A stretch of 64,000 bases of DNA from Rhynchopus euleeides (lineage: Eukaryota; Euglenozoa; Diplonemea; Diplonemida; Diplonemidae), in contig OY723260.1 in the NCBI GenBank assembly GCA_963210315.1, positions 682,001 through 746,000 of the forward strand. Direction: 5' to 3'. Shown one piece after another: positions 9,100-20,793 of this stretch (position 1 is the stretch's first letter; each line of letters starts with the position of its first letter). The notes under the pieces were generated by a model. That model saw nothing but the letters and a program-made list of their open reading frames with translations, made no database searches and had not been told where the DNA came from. A program made the translations under genes and the position numbers.

Positions 9100-12000
9100 C
9101 CCAGGGGTATACGGGGGTATCCTGTGCAGGGTAGTGGTGTGCGAGACACGGCAGAGCCGCGCCTCCGCTCGAATAGCCGGGAAGAAAGCCTCGTTGGCTC
9201 AGGGGACGCCACCTTGGTAGCAGCCATTGAACCTGGCTCACACCAGGAGGTTGTGGTGTGAACGCTAAAACACGACGAGCACTGGGAAAGCAGTGGCGTC
9301 GTCTGCTTGCGTCTCATGAGCTTTGCTCTGACTTTGCTTCAGGGCGAAGAAAATTGAGACCGCCTCACAACACTGCACAGAGCGAAGACCGAGTCAGCAT
9401 GCCAGTTTCGACAGATGATCGTGGGCTTCATCGCCCACAATGTGTGTCTGGCAGGAAGGCCGTGGGGGGTAGCTGCACCCGGACCACAGCTGTCAATCGG
9501 CTGTACCGACGTGCGCCTTGCCTTGTGGTGGATGCCCTTCAACGGATTCTCCGCATGCAGATCTGACTTAGAACCACGTCTTGTTTCACGCGTCAAAGTG
9601 TCACACCCCCGACAAAGGGGGGGGGGGGCACAGAAGCTGCACGGTTGGCTTTCACAACTCCCCCACCTTAGAGCTAGCCTTGGTGCAGCAAAAATCCCAC
9701 AACCCCACCCCCAGTTCTCCACCGAGAGACGCAGCTGGGGGACTCGAAGGGCACGCACTGAAACCGGAGCGCCGTGTGGGGGTAAGCCCTCCGGGTGAGG
9801 AGGTCGTGGGAAGTTGGTGGTGTGTGTGGCTCGGCATTTGCTTGCATCAAAAGCTAATCATGTCACACACGCACACACAGGCACCGCGTGGTGCACTTCC
9901 TCTTCTCCCTGCCGTGGGTTGTCCCGCGTTTGCCAGAAATGCATCTCTATAAAGAGCTCACTCTAAACAACACCGCTGCTGCAGCATCGCGGTATGCATG
10001 CTGCAGGTCTCTGCCGATGGATGGGTCCACTCCACTCAGAGAAGCTTCCCCCCGGCTCTCCAGGTCGAGAGGTCCGCTGTCTATGGTTTTCTCGCTTGGT
10101 GTTGACAATCACAAGCAAAGCTTGATCTGTCCCATTGACACCCCTTACCCTGCAAGCAGGGAGGTGATATGGTTTCTTCCCCCCCCCCCCTCCCGATGCC
10201 AATTACCAACTCAATCACACACACACACGGCATGCATGTGACCCTGTGGCTCGTATTTTGGAGGCATGGGTGCACCGGTCACCATGCTCCTGATACACGC
10301 CAAGCAGTGCCCTTGCCACAGAAAGATAAAGCGCTGTTGGTGCGCCAACACCAGATTGTTTTTTTCCTGGTGAAGGTTTGGTATGGATGTGTGGACAGGC
10401 ATAGCAACAAGGCAAGGTAGATTGCGTTTATTTTTTGTCACCCCCAAAGCGCTGCCGAACCATCTTTTTCACTGCGGGGCAAGCCTTCTTTATTGGTGTG
10501 TCAAAAAAAATGATGTCACAAACTGGGACCAAGAGGCGCCCTCACAGATGGGCGCAGCCCGCTGGCCAGGGAGATATATCGTCTTAATTCCATACTGCTT
10601 GTTGTGCAGCTCTCTGTCCACTGGCACAGACTGGCATCTCATTTTGGCAGATGGTTGATTCACCCCGCGCCCCCCCCCGCGCTGACTCCAGAAACCTTGA
10701 AGAAGATGTGGTCACGCTTGAAGGAAGCGGTGGAGGTTCGCATACAAGCTGACCAGGGCCACGGAGCACGTTGTGTGGTATAGCAGCATGACAGCCATGA
10801 TGGCAGCAGGGCGTGCGAAATGGCAGACCCGTCTAAAAAGTATCCACACATGACGAGGGCCACATATCAAGGGCAAGTGTGCTCGGCTGATCTGGCGAGA
10901 AGCGAATGGCACCACAGCTGCCTTCGTTGAGCATCGTTGCCCCGTCAAAAAAAAGGATGGGGGTTCGGGGGTGGGGGGCTTCGCTCAGAAGAAGAAGAAG
11001 AAGAAGAAGTGCAGCAAAGCGAGAGAGGGCGAACCTCACAACAGCCGCGCAACACTGTGGCGGTCAAGTGTCACAGTTTGACGCACAGTGCCGCAGAGTG
11101 AAGGCCCCTCACACCCACCCCCCACCCCTTGGAGTTGCATTCTTTGCTTTGGACGAACGGAAAGCAGGAAAAGGGGGGAAAGAGAGACAGAATAAAATCT
11201 GTGTGTGTATGTGTATGGGTGTGTGCTGTGTGTATGCAACTCGGGAACGAGGGGCGACGAAAAGATGGGGAACTTTTGGGGGAATTGGAGCGGGCGGGTG
11301 GGTGAGTGGGGTGGGCGGAGAAGAGTAAGAGACCCAGGTGATCGACAGAGAAACGAACGAGCTGACGTGACATCCCCGTGTCAAACTGTGCCAGTTCGGC
11401 ACATGCATTTTGTGGGGGCAGCTTTCAGCTGGGTCAGTTTGTCAGTTTGTGTGAGGCATAACTCGCATTTTCTGCACTTCTAGGCGAAAAATTCTTCTTA
11501 CTCGCTACGAGCGATGAAGCGTGGTGAAGTCGCTTGTTCTTAAGGAGATGGGGCCCGGTGCCTGCGCGCGTCCTGTCGATCTGTGGCTGTAGAGAAGCCA
11601 CGAAGTAACGAAGAAAATCGTACCCGAAAAGTGTCCGGCCAATAAAGGCATTCCGGATCTCATCGAAGAAAGCGGAACTGGCGGAACCGCTCAGCCACCA
11701 TCCCCACGCGCCTCTTTCCGCCCGAAAGAAAAGGTGTAATGTACCGCAACGTCCTGGCGGCTAGCAGTGTAATATGCATTGCTGCCAGAAAACGTTGCAC
11801 TCGCAGAACATAGACATATCACTCTGTTCTTGCTGATCCCACCGGTTGCTGTGCACACCGGTCTGACGAAGGTGGGTGAGTTGCGAGGGTTGCAAGATCC
11901 AGCAAAAAAGAAACAAGGGAAATGTGTGTGTGTGGGGAGGGGCACAGGTAGTTTCCCCCCAATGGGATACCCTTGGCCAAAACAAAACGCCGAACAATGG

Positions 12001-12837
12001 GGAAAAAATACATTTGGAGTTGCGTTCTTTGTTTGTACGAACGGCGCCATCAGAAAAGTCGCACTTCGCTCATCTCAGATTTTTGTCGAATCTAGACAAG
12101 ACTTGAGCAGCCCCTTTTCAATTAAAAAGAATCTGACTGCCTCTCCTTGCCTAAGGTGGTATTTTTTCTGGCATAGACACATCGAGACCATGGGCGGGGG
12201 CCGGGGGGTGCACGGGTTTCTCGGGATCGACGAGAACACAATGCCCATCCCCCGCTCCTGCCTTCCTGAACCCACCCACCCCCCCAACACCACATCCGCA
12301 ACGTTCTGCCAGAAGGCAACCGCCACTCAGTAGGTTGGAAGGAGGGGGGGGGGTAGTGAAATAGAAGCAGAAGGAAGCACAAGGATGATATCCCTTCACT
12401 CGTTATGCAGGTTGTGTCTGAGATCCAGCAACAGGAAGGAGGGGGGGGGATCGCGAGGGATGGATGGTGGGGGAGGGGGAGGGGGAGGGGGGTCGGGAAG
12501 AAGGCAACACCTGATCCGAGACTGAATGAAACGTGCAGCTTACACCAGGCTGCCTCTCCAAATGGGGGGAAAAATACGGACAGTGAGATGAGGTTTGGCG
12601 GGAAGCAATCAATCCCCCATCGAGTTGGAGGAACGCGAAAGCTCGGGACGGCCTTCGCTCGAGCTGTAGATCATCCTGCGGCGTGTGCGGCTCCTGTCGG
12701 CAGGGGATGGGAACATGACATCGTGCGGGCTTCGCCCAGGGGGCTGACAGGGCACTGCGCGAGGGTAAAAACCAACCCTCTCTCCCCAGCCCTCTCTGAT
12801 AACGCATTGTGACACACCCTTATACTTGGCACATCCC
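9100..12837. other. 3.7 kb intergenic region with dispersed repeats
   Basis: No gene is supported. Bases 9330-9400 and 10976-11110 resemble the small GCCTTCGCTCA family (see 38735-38816). Bases 11549-11590 match a motif (CCCGGTGCCTGCGCGCGTCCT) found again at 44570, 45710 and 48210. Bases 12010-12060 match 22183-22230 and 56376-56430, and 12358-12430 matches 44090-44160 closely. An AAG trinucleotide run lies at 10989-11008, and G-tracts are frequent. Confidence 0.55.
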
Positions 12838-14214
12838 TCAGAGGCACACACACACACACGTTAATCTTTTTAGTTTAGTGTAGGACGCACCGAGTGAGCT
12901 CTGGTGCTGCCTCCACTGTCTCGACACACACACACACCCGACCACGCAGATCATTTGCAATTGTTCTAGCAGGATTTCTCTTTCCGGGGGACCTCCGTAA
13001 ATGTTTCGCACAACAGGTATGCATGACGCATCGCCCCCCCACCCCCACCAGAAACAATCTGCATACGCTGCGGAATAACTGCTCGCGACAGGCGCTTTGG
13101 CGCCACTGCTGGGTGTGGAGGTGCGCGTGCCCGGCTGGGGGGGCCGCACCCGGCTTGCGGGCGACCCACTCTCCGCCGCGTGGGACAGCACGGCACGCGT
13201 CGCAGCCGCACCACTCCCGCTCGCCCTCGCAGGGCCTCCACTTGACGGGCGGCCCGAACGGGCCGCACCAGAGTGCACACTGGGTTCTGACATCTGGCTG
13301 CTGCCCGACGCTGCCCCTGCCACAGTCGCGGCTAGGCTCTCCGACGGCGACGCCGCACAGTCACACCCCAGGGGGCTCAGGGCAAACCGCTTGGGTGACG
13401 GCTGCGCTGCCGGGGCAGGCGAGCCGCCGCCGCCGCCGCCAGCCCCCCTCCACGGCGTCCCGAGATCTCGCCGGGCTATGATGCTGACTGTCTTGCAGAG
13501 GGGGCACTCCAGCTTGAACTCGTCTGTCTTCTCCTTCATCCTCAGGCGGAGGTAGCGGCGGAGGCACGACCTGTGGAAGCCGTGCGAGCAGGACGACAGC
13601 ACGATGAGAGTCGAGGAGATTCCAAAACACTCCTTCTTCCGGAGCTGCTCAAACCCGCAGGAGCTCATCGCCCAGGTCGGCTTTGGCACATCCACAACCT
13701 CCTTCCTGCAGAGGGGGCAGGAGCGGTGCAGCTTGAGCCACTCCCCGATGCAGTCTCCGCAGAAGATGTGCCCGCAGGGCAGCTGCCGCGCCATCTGCCC
13801 CACCTGGAACTGGTCTCTGCAGACAGCGCATGCCTGATTAGACTCCTGCCGGAGATGATACTCTGTGACTTCCACTTCCGGCGTGTTGTCCCAGTCAGTT
13901 TCGTCGATCGGCGGGGGGCCCTGAGGGCCTGGCTCAGCCATGCTGAGCTGTATCGCATGGTCCAGCAGCATTTGGTTGATATTCCCCTGCACGCTGGATA
14001 GGGCCTGGAGTCTGCCTCGTAACGCCAGCAGCTGGTCCAGCACCTGGAGGCCTGATGAGACGAATGTCTCTATTCGCATGTTCCCGCCCGAGGCGTTGGG
14101 AACCAGGCGCAGGACGACGCGACCCATCGGGAGGCCCGTCTGGTCCGGAAGAGGCGTGGCATCTAGCGGCACCAGCGCGTCCCCCTCCTGAGGAGCTTCA
14201 GAGCCCTCCTGCAT
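12838..14214 (-). CDS. RING-finger protein, probable E3 ubiquitin ligase
   Basis: Translation from the ATG at 14214 gives 458 residues. Residues 129-169 form a C3HC4 RING (Cys129, Cys132, Cys147, His149, Cys152, Cys155, Cys166, Cys169), which would bind two zinc ions and recruit an E2 enzyme. Residues about 186-240 hold a second, RING-H2-like cluster (CSHGFHRSC ... CPLC) whose first cysteine pair is widely spaced. The start is acidic and Pro-rich. The region from about 250 to 410 is Gly/Ser/Ala/Pro-rich and probably disordered. The frame is open 79 residues further upstream, but that part is low-complexity and includes a possible CCACAG splice acceptor, so I start at 14214. The last 50 residues contain CA-repeat translation (CVCVCL) and may not be native; a 3' intron is possible. 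The substrate is unknown. Confidence 0.75.
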   Translation of the reverse strand: MQEGSEAPQEGDALVPLDATPLPDQTGLPMGRVVLRLVPNASGGNMRIETFVSSGLQVLDQLLALRGRLQALSSVQGNINQMLLDHAIQLSMAEPGPQGPPPIDETDWDNTPEVEVTEYHLRQESNQACAVCRDQFQVGQMARQLPCGHIFCGDCIGEWLKLHRSCPLCRKEVVDVPKPTWAMSSCGFEQLRKKECFGISSTLIVLSSCSHGFHRSCLRRYLRLRMKEKTDEFKLECPLCKTVSIIARRDLGTPWRGAGGGGGGSPAPAAQPSPKRFALSPLGCDCAASPSESLAATVAGAASGSSQMSEPSVHSGAARSGRPSSGGPARASGSGAAATRAVLSHAAESGSPASRVRPPQPGTRTSTPSSGAKAPVASSYSAAYADCFWWGWGGDASCIPVVRNIYGGPPEREILLEQLQMICVVGCVCVSRQWRQHQSSLGASYTKLKRLTCVCVCL

Positions 14215-14462
14215 GGGGCCTGCGGCGGCACCGCACACCACCGCTGCGGCTTGTGTCCACCCCTGTGGGAGGGTGGGGGGGTTTGATCGTCGAGGGTGAA
14301 TGGAAAAGTAAATCTCCCAACACCTTCTTGCAATGTTTAAGTTAGTGGGAGGGTGGAGCGGTGGGGCTTGGCCATTCAGAAGACTGGCAAAGGGGGGGGG
14401 GGGGTGTGAAAACGTAGAATGTCGAAGTGATTGTTCAAGAAACATCCACACACGGGGACATC

Positions 14463-14942
14463 CAGTGATCTCGCTGGGCTCGTGCCCAAAATTTTAATAG
14501 GTAGGGCAGCTGCCCTACCTGGTAAAGGAGGCAAAAACAATTCGCGCGCTTCGCGCGCGAACACGAGCGCTCGGCTCGTGGATCATCCGTGTCTGTCGCA
14601 CCACAGGCGGTTCATGACCTCCAGGAGCCAGCAGACCGCCTTCAGGGGGTCTGGGGGGCGGAGCCCCCCAGCCGCCGGAGGCCACGGTAGTGAACATTTG
14701 TTCCCGGGCTGACATATCGTCCATGGCATGTCAATCACCTGACCACATTCGGTGGGTCATTGGGTCGATAGTCCGGAAGAGCCCTGCTCCCTGGGCCCCA
14801 GTGGGCCCAGGGGGGCGGGGGCAGATCAGAAATAATATTCTTGGTCGGGCAGGCTGGTCAGGCCTGCCCTACCAAGGTTTCGGACAGAAATTAAATAGAT
14901 AGGGCAGCTGCCCTACCTGCCTGACCAGGCACGAGATCGCTG
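14463..14942. mobile_element. Non-autonomous hAT-type MITE, 480 bp, with 8-bp target duplication
   Basis: The ends are CAGTGATCTCG and CGAGATCGCTG, and GGGACATC flanks both sides exactly (14455-14462 and 14943-14950). An 8-bp duplication and a CAG terminus are characteristic of hAT elements. Inside are palindromes of GGTAGGGCAGCTGCCCTACC and, at 14646-14705, one copy of the dispersed CCTCCGGCGGCTGGGGGGC motif. No coding capacity. Confidence 0.8.
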
Positions 14943-14950
14943 GGGACATC

Positions 14951-15596
14951 GAATGGGGAGGGGCTGTGTGTGGAGGCTGTGGCATGTTTTTTTTGTGTCA
15001 AACGCACCGTGCTCACGGAAGGCGTTCAGAACTAAAAAGGTTGCGGTGGGAGCAATGTTCACCACACTCCACGCCCCAACGTGCAGGTGACCAGAAGGTT
15101 GCACAAACAAAACAAAAGAACCCCGGCAATCCTTTTTTGTTCGTTCGGGGGGGGAGCCAACTGGGGAAAGCTTTTGTACCTTTAGCTGGATGGTGCAAGA
15201 TGTGTCAGGATGAAACTAGAAAGCTTCTCGTGTAACATAACACCTGTGACATCCATTTGATCAAGAAATAGCTGAACAGAACACGCACCACCTGCCGTAA
15301 ATAATGTGTGCCACCGTGTGCCCCAGAGTATTATGAACCCAGGGTTTCTGTAGCGTACTCTTGCTGGTCCGAACCACACCAGCTGGCAGTCCGCAGGGGA
15401 GAAGCGCTGCAGATGGAGCCTGCAATCCAGGAAGCATCTTGACAGATTTGGGGAAGCGTAAAGAAATTGTGTTGTCAATGGGAGGCCGGTGTACGGAAAT
15501 ACCCTTCCAACTCACGTACGGCGTTCAGGGTTAACAGGGGAAGCACTGGTCTCCACAACACAAGTGTGCCCCAGTGAAACGCGCAGAGGCACGCCA
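14951..15596. other. Downstream region of the receptor cyclase gene
   Basis: About 650 bases with no supported gene. It probably includes the 3' untranslated region of the gene that ends at 15597. No canonical polyadenylation signal was recognised. Confidence 0.4.
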
Positions 15597-18500
15597 TCAG
15601 ACCGGCTTCGCCGGGTCCCTGCTGCTGAAGAGGCCATGCTTGCTCTCGAGGCGTGCCGCCACAGCGTCGCACCGCACCGCACACACAGCGTAGACCGTGC
15701 CGCACTTGTGCAGTTCATTCAGAGCGTCCGCAAGGCCGCGTGCCTGCATCGCACCTGTGACCTGTGTGTCCTGTGTAGCGAACAGCACGGCGTGCCCCAT
15801 CTGCAGCGCCATCACGTGCAGGCACAGGCTGACCTGCACGCACTGACCCACGGCTGTCACAAAGCGCTGCTTCCCCGCCCCGACGTAGCCCGAGAACACC
15901 TTGCCGCTGCTCAGCCCGCAGTGCAGGCGTGGGGCAGCAGCCCTGCCGACAATGAGGGACGCGAAGCGCAGTGCCGCCTCGAGGTGCCCCGCACACGGCG
16001 CCATCACGTTCCACGCCACGAGCACCGCCGTCCCGCACACGTTGAGGAGGCGCCCGTCGCTGCGCCCGAGGCACGCCACCACCCCGAGGAGGTTGCTGTC
16101 GGCAAGCGCCGTCACCTCTGCCGCACCCACGTCCCCCACCTCGCAGTCGACACACCCTGTAGTGGCGCTGCCCACCACAGACAGCTTGTCGCTGAAGCGC
16201 TCCACCGCATGCAGCTTCGCACGATGCGATATGCGGTTGGTGTCGCTCCCGCTCGAGCAGCTGCTCCCGTCACTGATAGTGAGGCTGACCCGGCGCTGCA
16301 GAGGGTTCGGCACGCTGCTGTCGTCGAGGGCGTGTGCCACACGCTGTGGCATGCCTGCAGGCACCAGCAGGCTCAGCGGCACGTCCCCGATGCCCTTCAG
16401 GGAGCGCGACCCCAGCGACACCACCACCGCCCGGTGCTGCTGCACGGCTGCAAGGCCTGCCACCTCAGACGTCTCCACAGCCACCCCGCCGCACACCCCG
16501 TTCGCCTCCAGCCTCGCAGCACGGTTCACCGTCGGCCCGAAGTAGTCGCACCGCCGCACCACCTCGTTCAGCTCCACGTTCACCGCCCCGTGCGTCAGCC
16601 CCATGCGCACACGCATCCCGTGCAGCCCGCGTCCCTCGTCACCCGGCGCCTGCACCGCCTCCAGCAGCTGTGCAGGCCACTCAGCTTGGAACAGCCGCTC
16701 CTGTGTGCGCAGCCCGAACAGCACCGCCGCGTTCATGTCTGGGAAGGACACCATGAAGGCATCCCCGATCGTCTTCACCTCGTACCCACCGCACTCCGCA
16801 ATCACCTCGCGGATCACCGTGTTGTGCAGACGCAGTGCCTCCGCCATCGCCTCCGTGCACGCCTCCCACAGCCGTGTCGACCCCTGCACGTCTGTGAATA
16901 GCACCGCCGCGTGGCCCGTCGACATCCCAGGTGGGTCTCGAGCCTGCGTGTGCGTGTCCGCAATAGCGTGCTCCTTCGCAAAGATCGCCTCTGGCATGAA
17001 GGTCTTGTACTCACGCATGTTCTTCACAAGCGTGTTCATCGCACACTGCATCACGTGTATCTCACGCAGGAACGACACGCCGCCCGCCGATGTCGAAATC
17101 CCTTCGATGTCGACCTGCGACACACGCAGGATCTCCTGTGCAAACTTCGACACAGGCTGTGTCAACATGTTGTTGAACACCAGGAACACCACGACAGACG
17201 TCATCGCAATCGCCACGATCACCATGATCGTCGCATTCGCACGCTGCTCCAGCTTCTTGTGCGTGTTGTCCTCCTGCACCTGCACGTCCTGCAGTGTCTC
17301 CCGCCGCTTCGTGTCCACAACACGCATGATGTCGTCACGTGGGATCAGCACAGCCACAGTCCACCGCACGCCCTCACGCAGCTGATCCTCGTTCAGGTCC
17401 AGCGTCTTCGTCTGTGTGAAGAACCGTCTCCGCATCACATCACGCACAAGCCTGTCCTTGTGGTGCAGCGACGCCACCTCCCCAGCAGTCATGTGGTACC
17501 TGATGATCTGCACGCTGTCCATGCGCCCCTTGAAGAACTGCCCAGAGCGGTACGGGTTGGCGTGCACCCGTGATGCGTCACGTGCATCAGCAGCAGAGGA
17601 GTGAAGCGTGCCGTTGACGTACACACAACACTGTCCATCACCCACTGCAACGGTCAGTGGTCCACACACCCACAGGGAATCCTCCCTTATACGCCTTTGT
17701 GCGGCACCCGTACCGCAGCACGAACAGGTACAGCTGCCCGTTCGCAAACAGTCTGATATTCGCATCACCCACAAGCGAGTCGCTGAACAGGCGTGGTGTG
17801 GTGGCGCTGGGTGACGTCTCTGCGTACACCTCGTCAGGTCGGATCCGCATGCTGACGATGAAGCTGTTCAAATATGACACATCACGGAGCAGGATGCACT
17901 TCTTGAACCCGGTTGTGCGCGTATCGCGGTACGTGCGTGCAACACACTCCGTCCCGTCGAGGTAGGTCAGCGTCTCGTTGAAGGACTCGTACCTGCTGCG
18001 CCACGGCTCCCCAGGACTGTTCACCTGTGACTTCACCACAACGGGGGCATCGCGTGTCAGGTTCCGGTACAGATGCAGGGTCGTCGCACCGTCGAACAGC
18101 AGCACCTCCTTCTGAAGCTGTGCGTCGAACACGACACACTCCCCACACGCACCGTCACGCATCTCCACCCCACTCTTCTCGTCACCAAGGTTGACCACCT
18201 TCCCCCCGCTCGCTGTCACCTTCGCCAGCGTGAGGTACGGCTGCTCCTTGAAGTGGTCCTTCTGGTCGAACTCCCCTGCATGCTCTGTCCACCCGTCTTT
18301 GCTGTCGAGGTAGTGGGCAAGTGCCGTCACACTGATGTCGGGGTGTGAGTGCATGTAGTACAGCCCGCGGAAATATTTCAGGGCCGTGAACTGTGCATGG
18401 CCTTCTGTCTTCCGTACAGATTCACGCAAACCACGGGCACCGAGGATGGCCTTGTCTGTGGTGTCCACCACCAGTACAATCATATTCTGCAGGCTGGTAC

Positions 18501-20793
18501 TTCCTGTGGTCTCGAGGGCAGTGTTGATGAAGTCCGCCAGGCTGCTGCGCACCTCCACAGTGGCCAGGTACTCACCGTTGAGGCCCACAAGAGGCCTGAA
18601 TGCTGACATCGACAGTAGTGTGTTGAACTTCAGCGGGAAGGTTAACCTCCCTGCCATCCACGTGGTGTGCCTGGCTGGCTTCCCTCGTGTGACTGCAAGA
18701 GGATCACCGATGTTGCCTGCAAGCATCCGGCTTGCGTTGAACTCGTGACCCGGAACAGTGAAATGGTAGTCCGCGCCACGTGTGGTGTAATCCGCCAGAT
18801 ATGAATTCACCCCATACCGCCACCCCTCCTGTGTCTCTGCCACAGTACCCACCACACCGTCTTGCCGCATCTCATCGGGCCGGTCGTCCGTCTTATAATT
18901 ACCACTCATGAAGAAGCCACGCGTGGTGAAGATCTGCAGGCGGACACCGTCGTCTGAAAATTGCCCGCTACTCCGTCTCAGGCGGTGCATCGTCAGAAAA
19001 AACGCATCGAACTGCTGCCAGGAACCATCAAACTCGGCGAATATGTCCTCCACCATCTTCAGGCGGTACTCTCTGTGCAGCACCTCCTTCTGCAGCAGCC
19101 CCAGCACACGGTCGATTGTGTTCTCCCTGATGGTGTCCGACAGCTCGATTGTGTTTGCTGCGGAGCTTGCGTGCGACAGCGCAAGTGCGGCACGCCCGTT
19201 CTCCATCGCCTCGTCTGTGGAGTCCTGTCCCGCCACCGTCGCAAGGGCGAAGGTCACCACCGCAATCAGCAGCAGCAGCGTCAGGCTCAGCCCCATGCTC
19301 GCCACCTTCAGAGGGATGGTGAAGGACGACAGCCCCACCTCGTCCGGCAGGCGCACCGCCTCACGCCGCTGCTTCGCAAACACCACCGCAATCAGCACCG
19401 CGTCCACGCACACCACCGCCAGGCACACAGCCACCCCGCCGGACAGGTCGAAGTCGCCAGAGGTGTCTGGCTGCGGTCTGGTGTCCACCACAACCGCCTC
19501 TGCCGGTCCGGGTGTCGGCGCGTCTGTCGGCGGGACCTCTCCACGCGAAAACGTCATTGCATCCAGCGCATACCCAGCACCGGGCACGTGCCGCCCGCCG
19601 CCCGCCTCCACAAACAGCTGCAGCTTCGGGATGGCGTGGTAGTCCAGCGCGTGCACGGGGATCGTGATGTTGTGTGAGTACGCACGGATCGGGTGGTACT
19701 TCAGGAAGTAGGTGTTGGACACAAGGACGTACGCCTTCACCCCTGCCGCCTGTGCGTTCCGCACCGTCTGCACCAGGGTGCACCCCGAGGCCTGCCGCAT
19801 CAGCAGGATCCTGCCTGCCATCCCTGCGTAGTCCGACACAGAGCACCCCTTGTCCGCAAGCTCTGTGGCGTACACCACCTCGTCCGTCTGCGATGTGTAA
19901 GGCAGATCCCACGACTGCGACGTGTGCATCAGCGTCTCCTTTGTGCGTGGCCGCAGGTCGTTTCCACGCAGGCACAGCTTCTCTGCACCCGGAAGCTGCA
20001 GCTCCACCGCACACGCCACGCACAGCGGCTCCTGTGTACTGTTCGGTGCGGTGCATGTGCCTTCGAGCGCCATGTTATTGCTTGGGCAGCGATCCCACGG
20101 GTAGTCCTGCGTGTTGTCGAGGAAGCCTTCTGGCATGGGCTTGCATTCGTACTGGAACTTCCCCTTCACCTTCACACCCTTGTCGAGGGCGGCAAGCACT
20201 CTGTCCCCTTCCGCACGTGTTGAGAAAAGGGCAGGGAAGGTCTCAATCCCGTTGATGCTGCCTCCCATAATCCTGGGTTTGTGTGACGACAACGAGTCGA
20301 CCACAACCAGCATTGCAGCACCTGCATCCTGTGCAAGTGCTGACTTCAGAGTGTACTTGCACGACCCCCGCCTCGCCAGCACGATCTTGCCTGCAAAGGT
20401 CTTGCTCCCGACGTCGTAGTCACCTGTGCGGCATCCCTTCCTCGTGCTGCCCACAGCCACATCACCCACAGCCTCCACCTCCAGCACCTGGTTGTTCAGC
20501 GGGTGGTACAGGTCGATGTGTGCATCGGGTGAGTACGGCTCGAACTTGTTGTCCCACACACACATCCACGTCCGCAGCTCTGGGGGTTCGGTGATCACAA
20601 GCTTCATCGGACAGCCCTCTGTGTAGCAGTAGTCGTATGTCATCCACGTGCTTGAGTTGCACATCTGGTCGTTGTTGCCCCCATCGTAGTCGTAAGTCAC
20701 CTTCCCGATGTTCGACGTGATGCATGAGGTTAGGTCCGTCGGGCACTGCGGCTCCGCTGACACCGCAAGCACCACCAGGGCCGCAGCCAACAT
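15597..20793 (-). CDS. Receptor adenylyl cyclase with PA, Cache, LamG-like and tandem cyclase domains
   Basis: Splicing one predicted 46-nt intron (17686-17731) gives 1716 residues. In order: signal peptide (MLAAALVVLAVSA, 1-13); PA-like domains at about 105-200 and 305-395, each with a GRI/GKI-L-RxxxC core; span at about 452-473; span at about 497-521; extracellular Cache region from about 525; LamG-like beta segment at about 960-1090; Cache-like end (VRWTVAVLIP) at 1127-1136; span at 1171-1193; HAMP-like linker; class III cyclase 1 at about 1278-1463; cyclase-like domain 2 at about 1530-1690. Domain 1 has both metal Asp residues (Asp1286, Asp1329), Lys1325 and Asp1401 of adenylyl cyclases, and Asn1408/Arg1412 of the transition-state site, so cAMP is the expected product. 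Domain 2 lacks these residues (GTAVLVAW, VQVSLCL) and is probably regulatory. The start was chosen because it opens directly onto the signal peptide; the frame runs 60 residues further upstream. Paralogous to the gene at 1-1669. Confidence 0.85.
17686..17731 (-). other. Predicted 46-nt intron in the receptor cyclase gene
   Basis: Two long frames overlap by frame change here within one continuous domain. A GTACCT donor and TATAAG acceptor remove 46 bases and rejoin the frames as NGQL-EDSLWV. A 28-nt alternative (17686-17713) also restores frame, and a sequencing frameshift cannot be excluded. Confidence 0.5.

Noticed and set aside
15489-16901. 470-residue open frame on the plus strand
   Set aside because: It is the antisense shadow of the cyclase domains; its His/Arg-rich composition has no domain, while the minus strand encodes a recognised fold.
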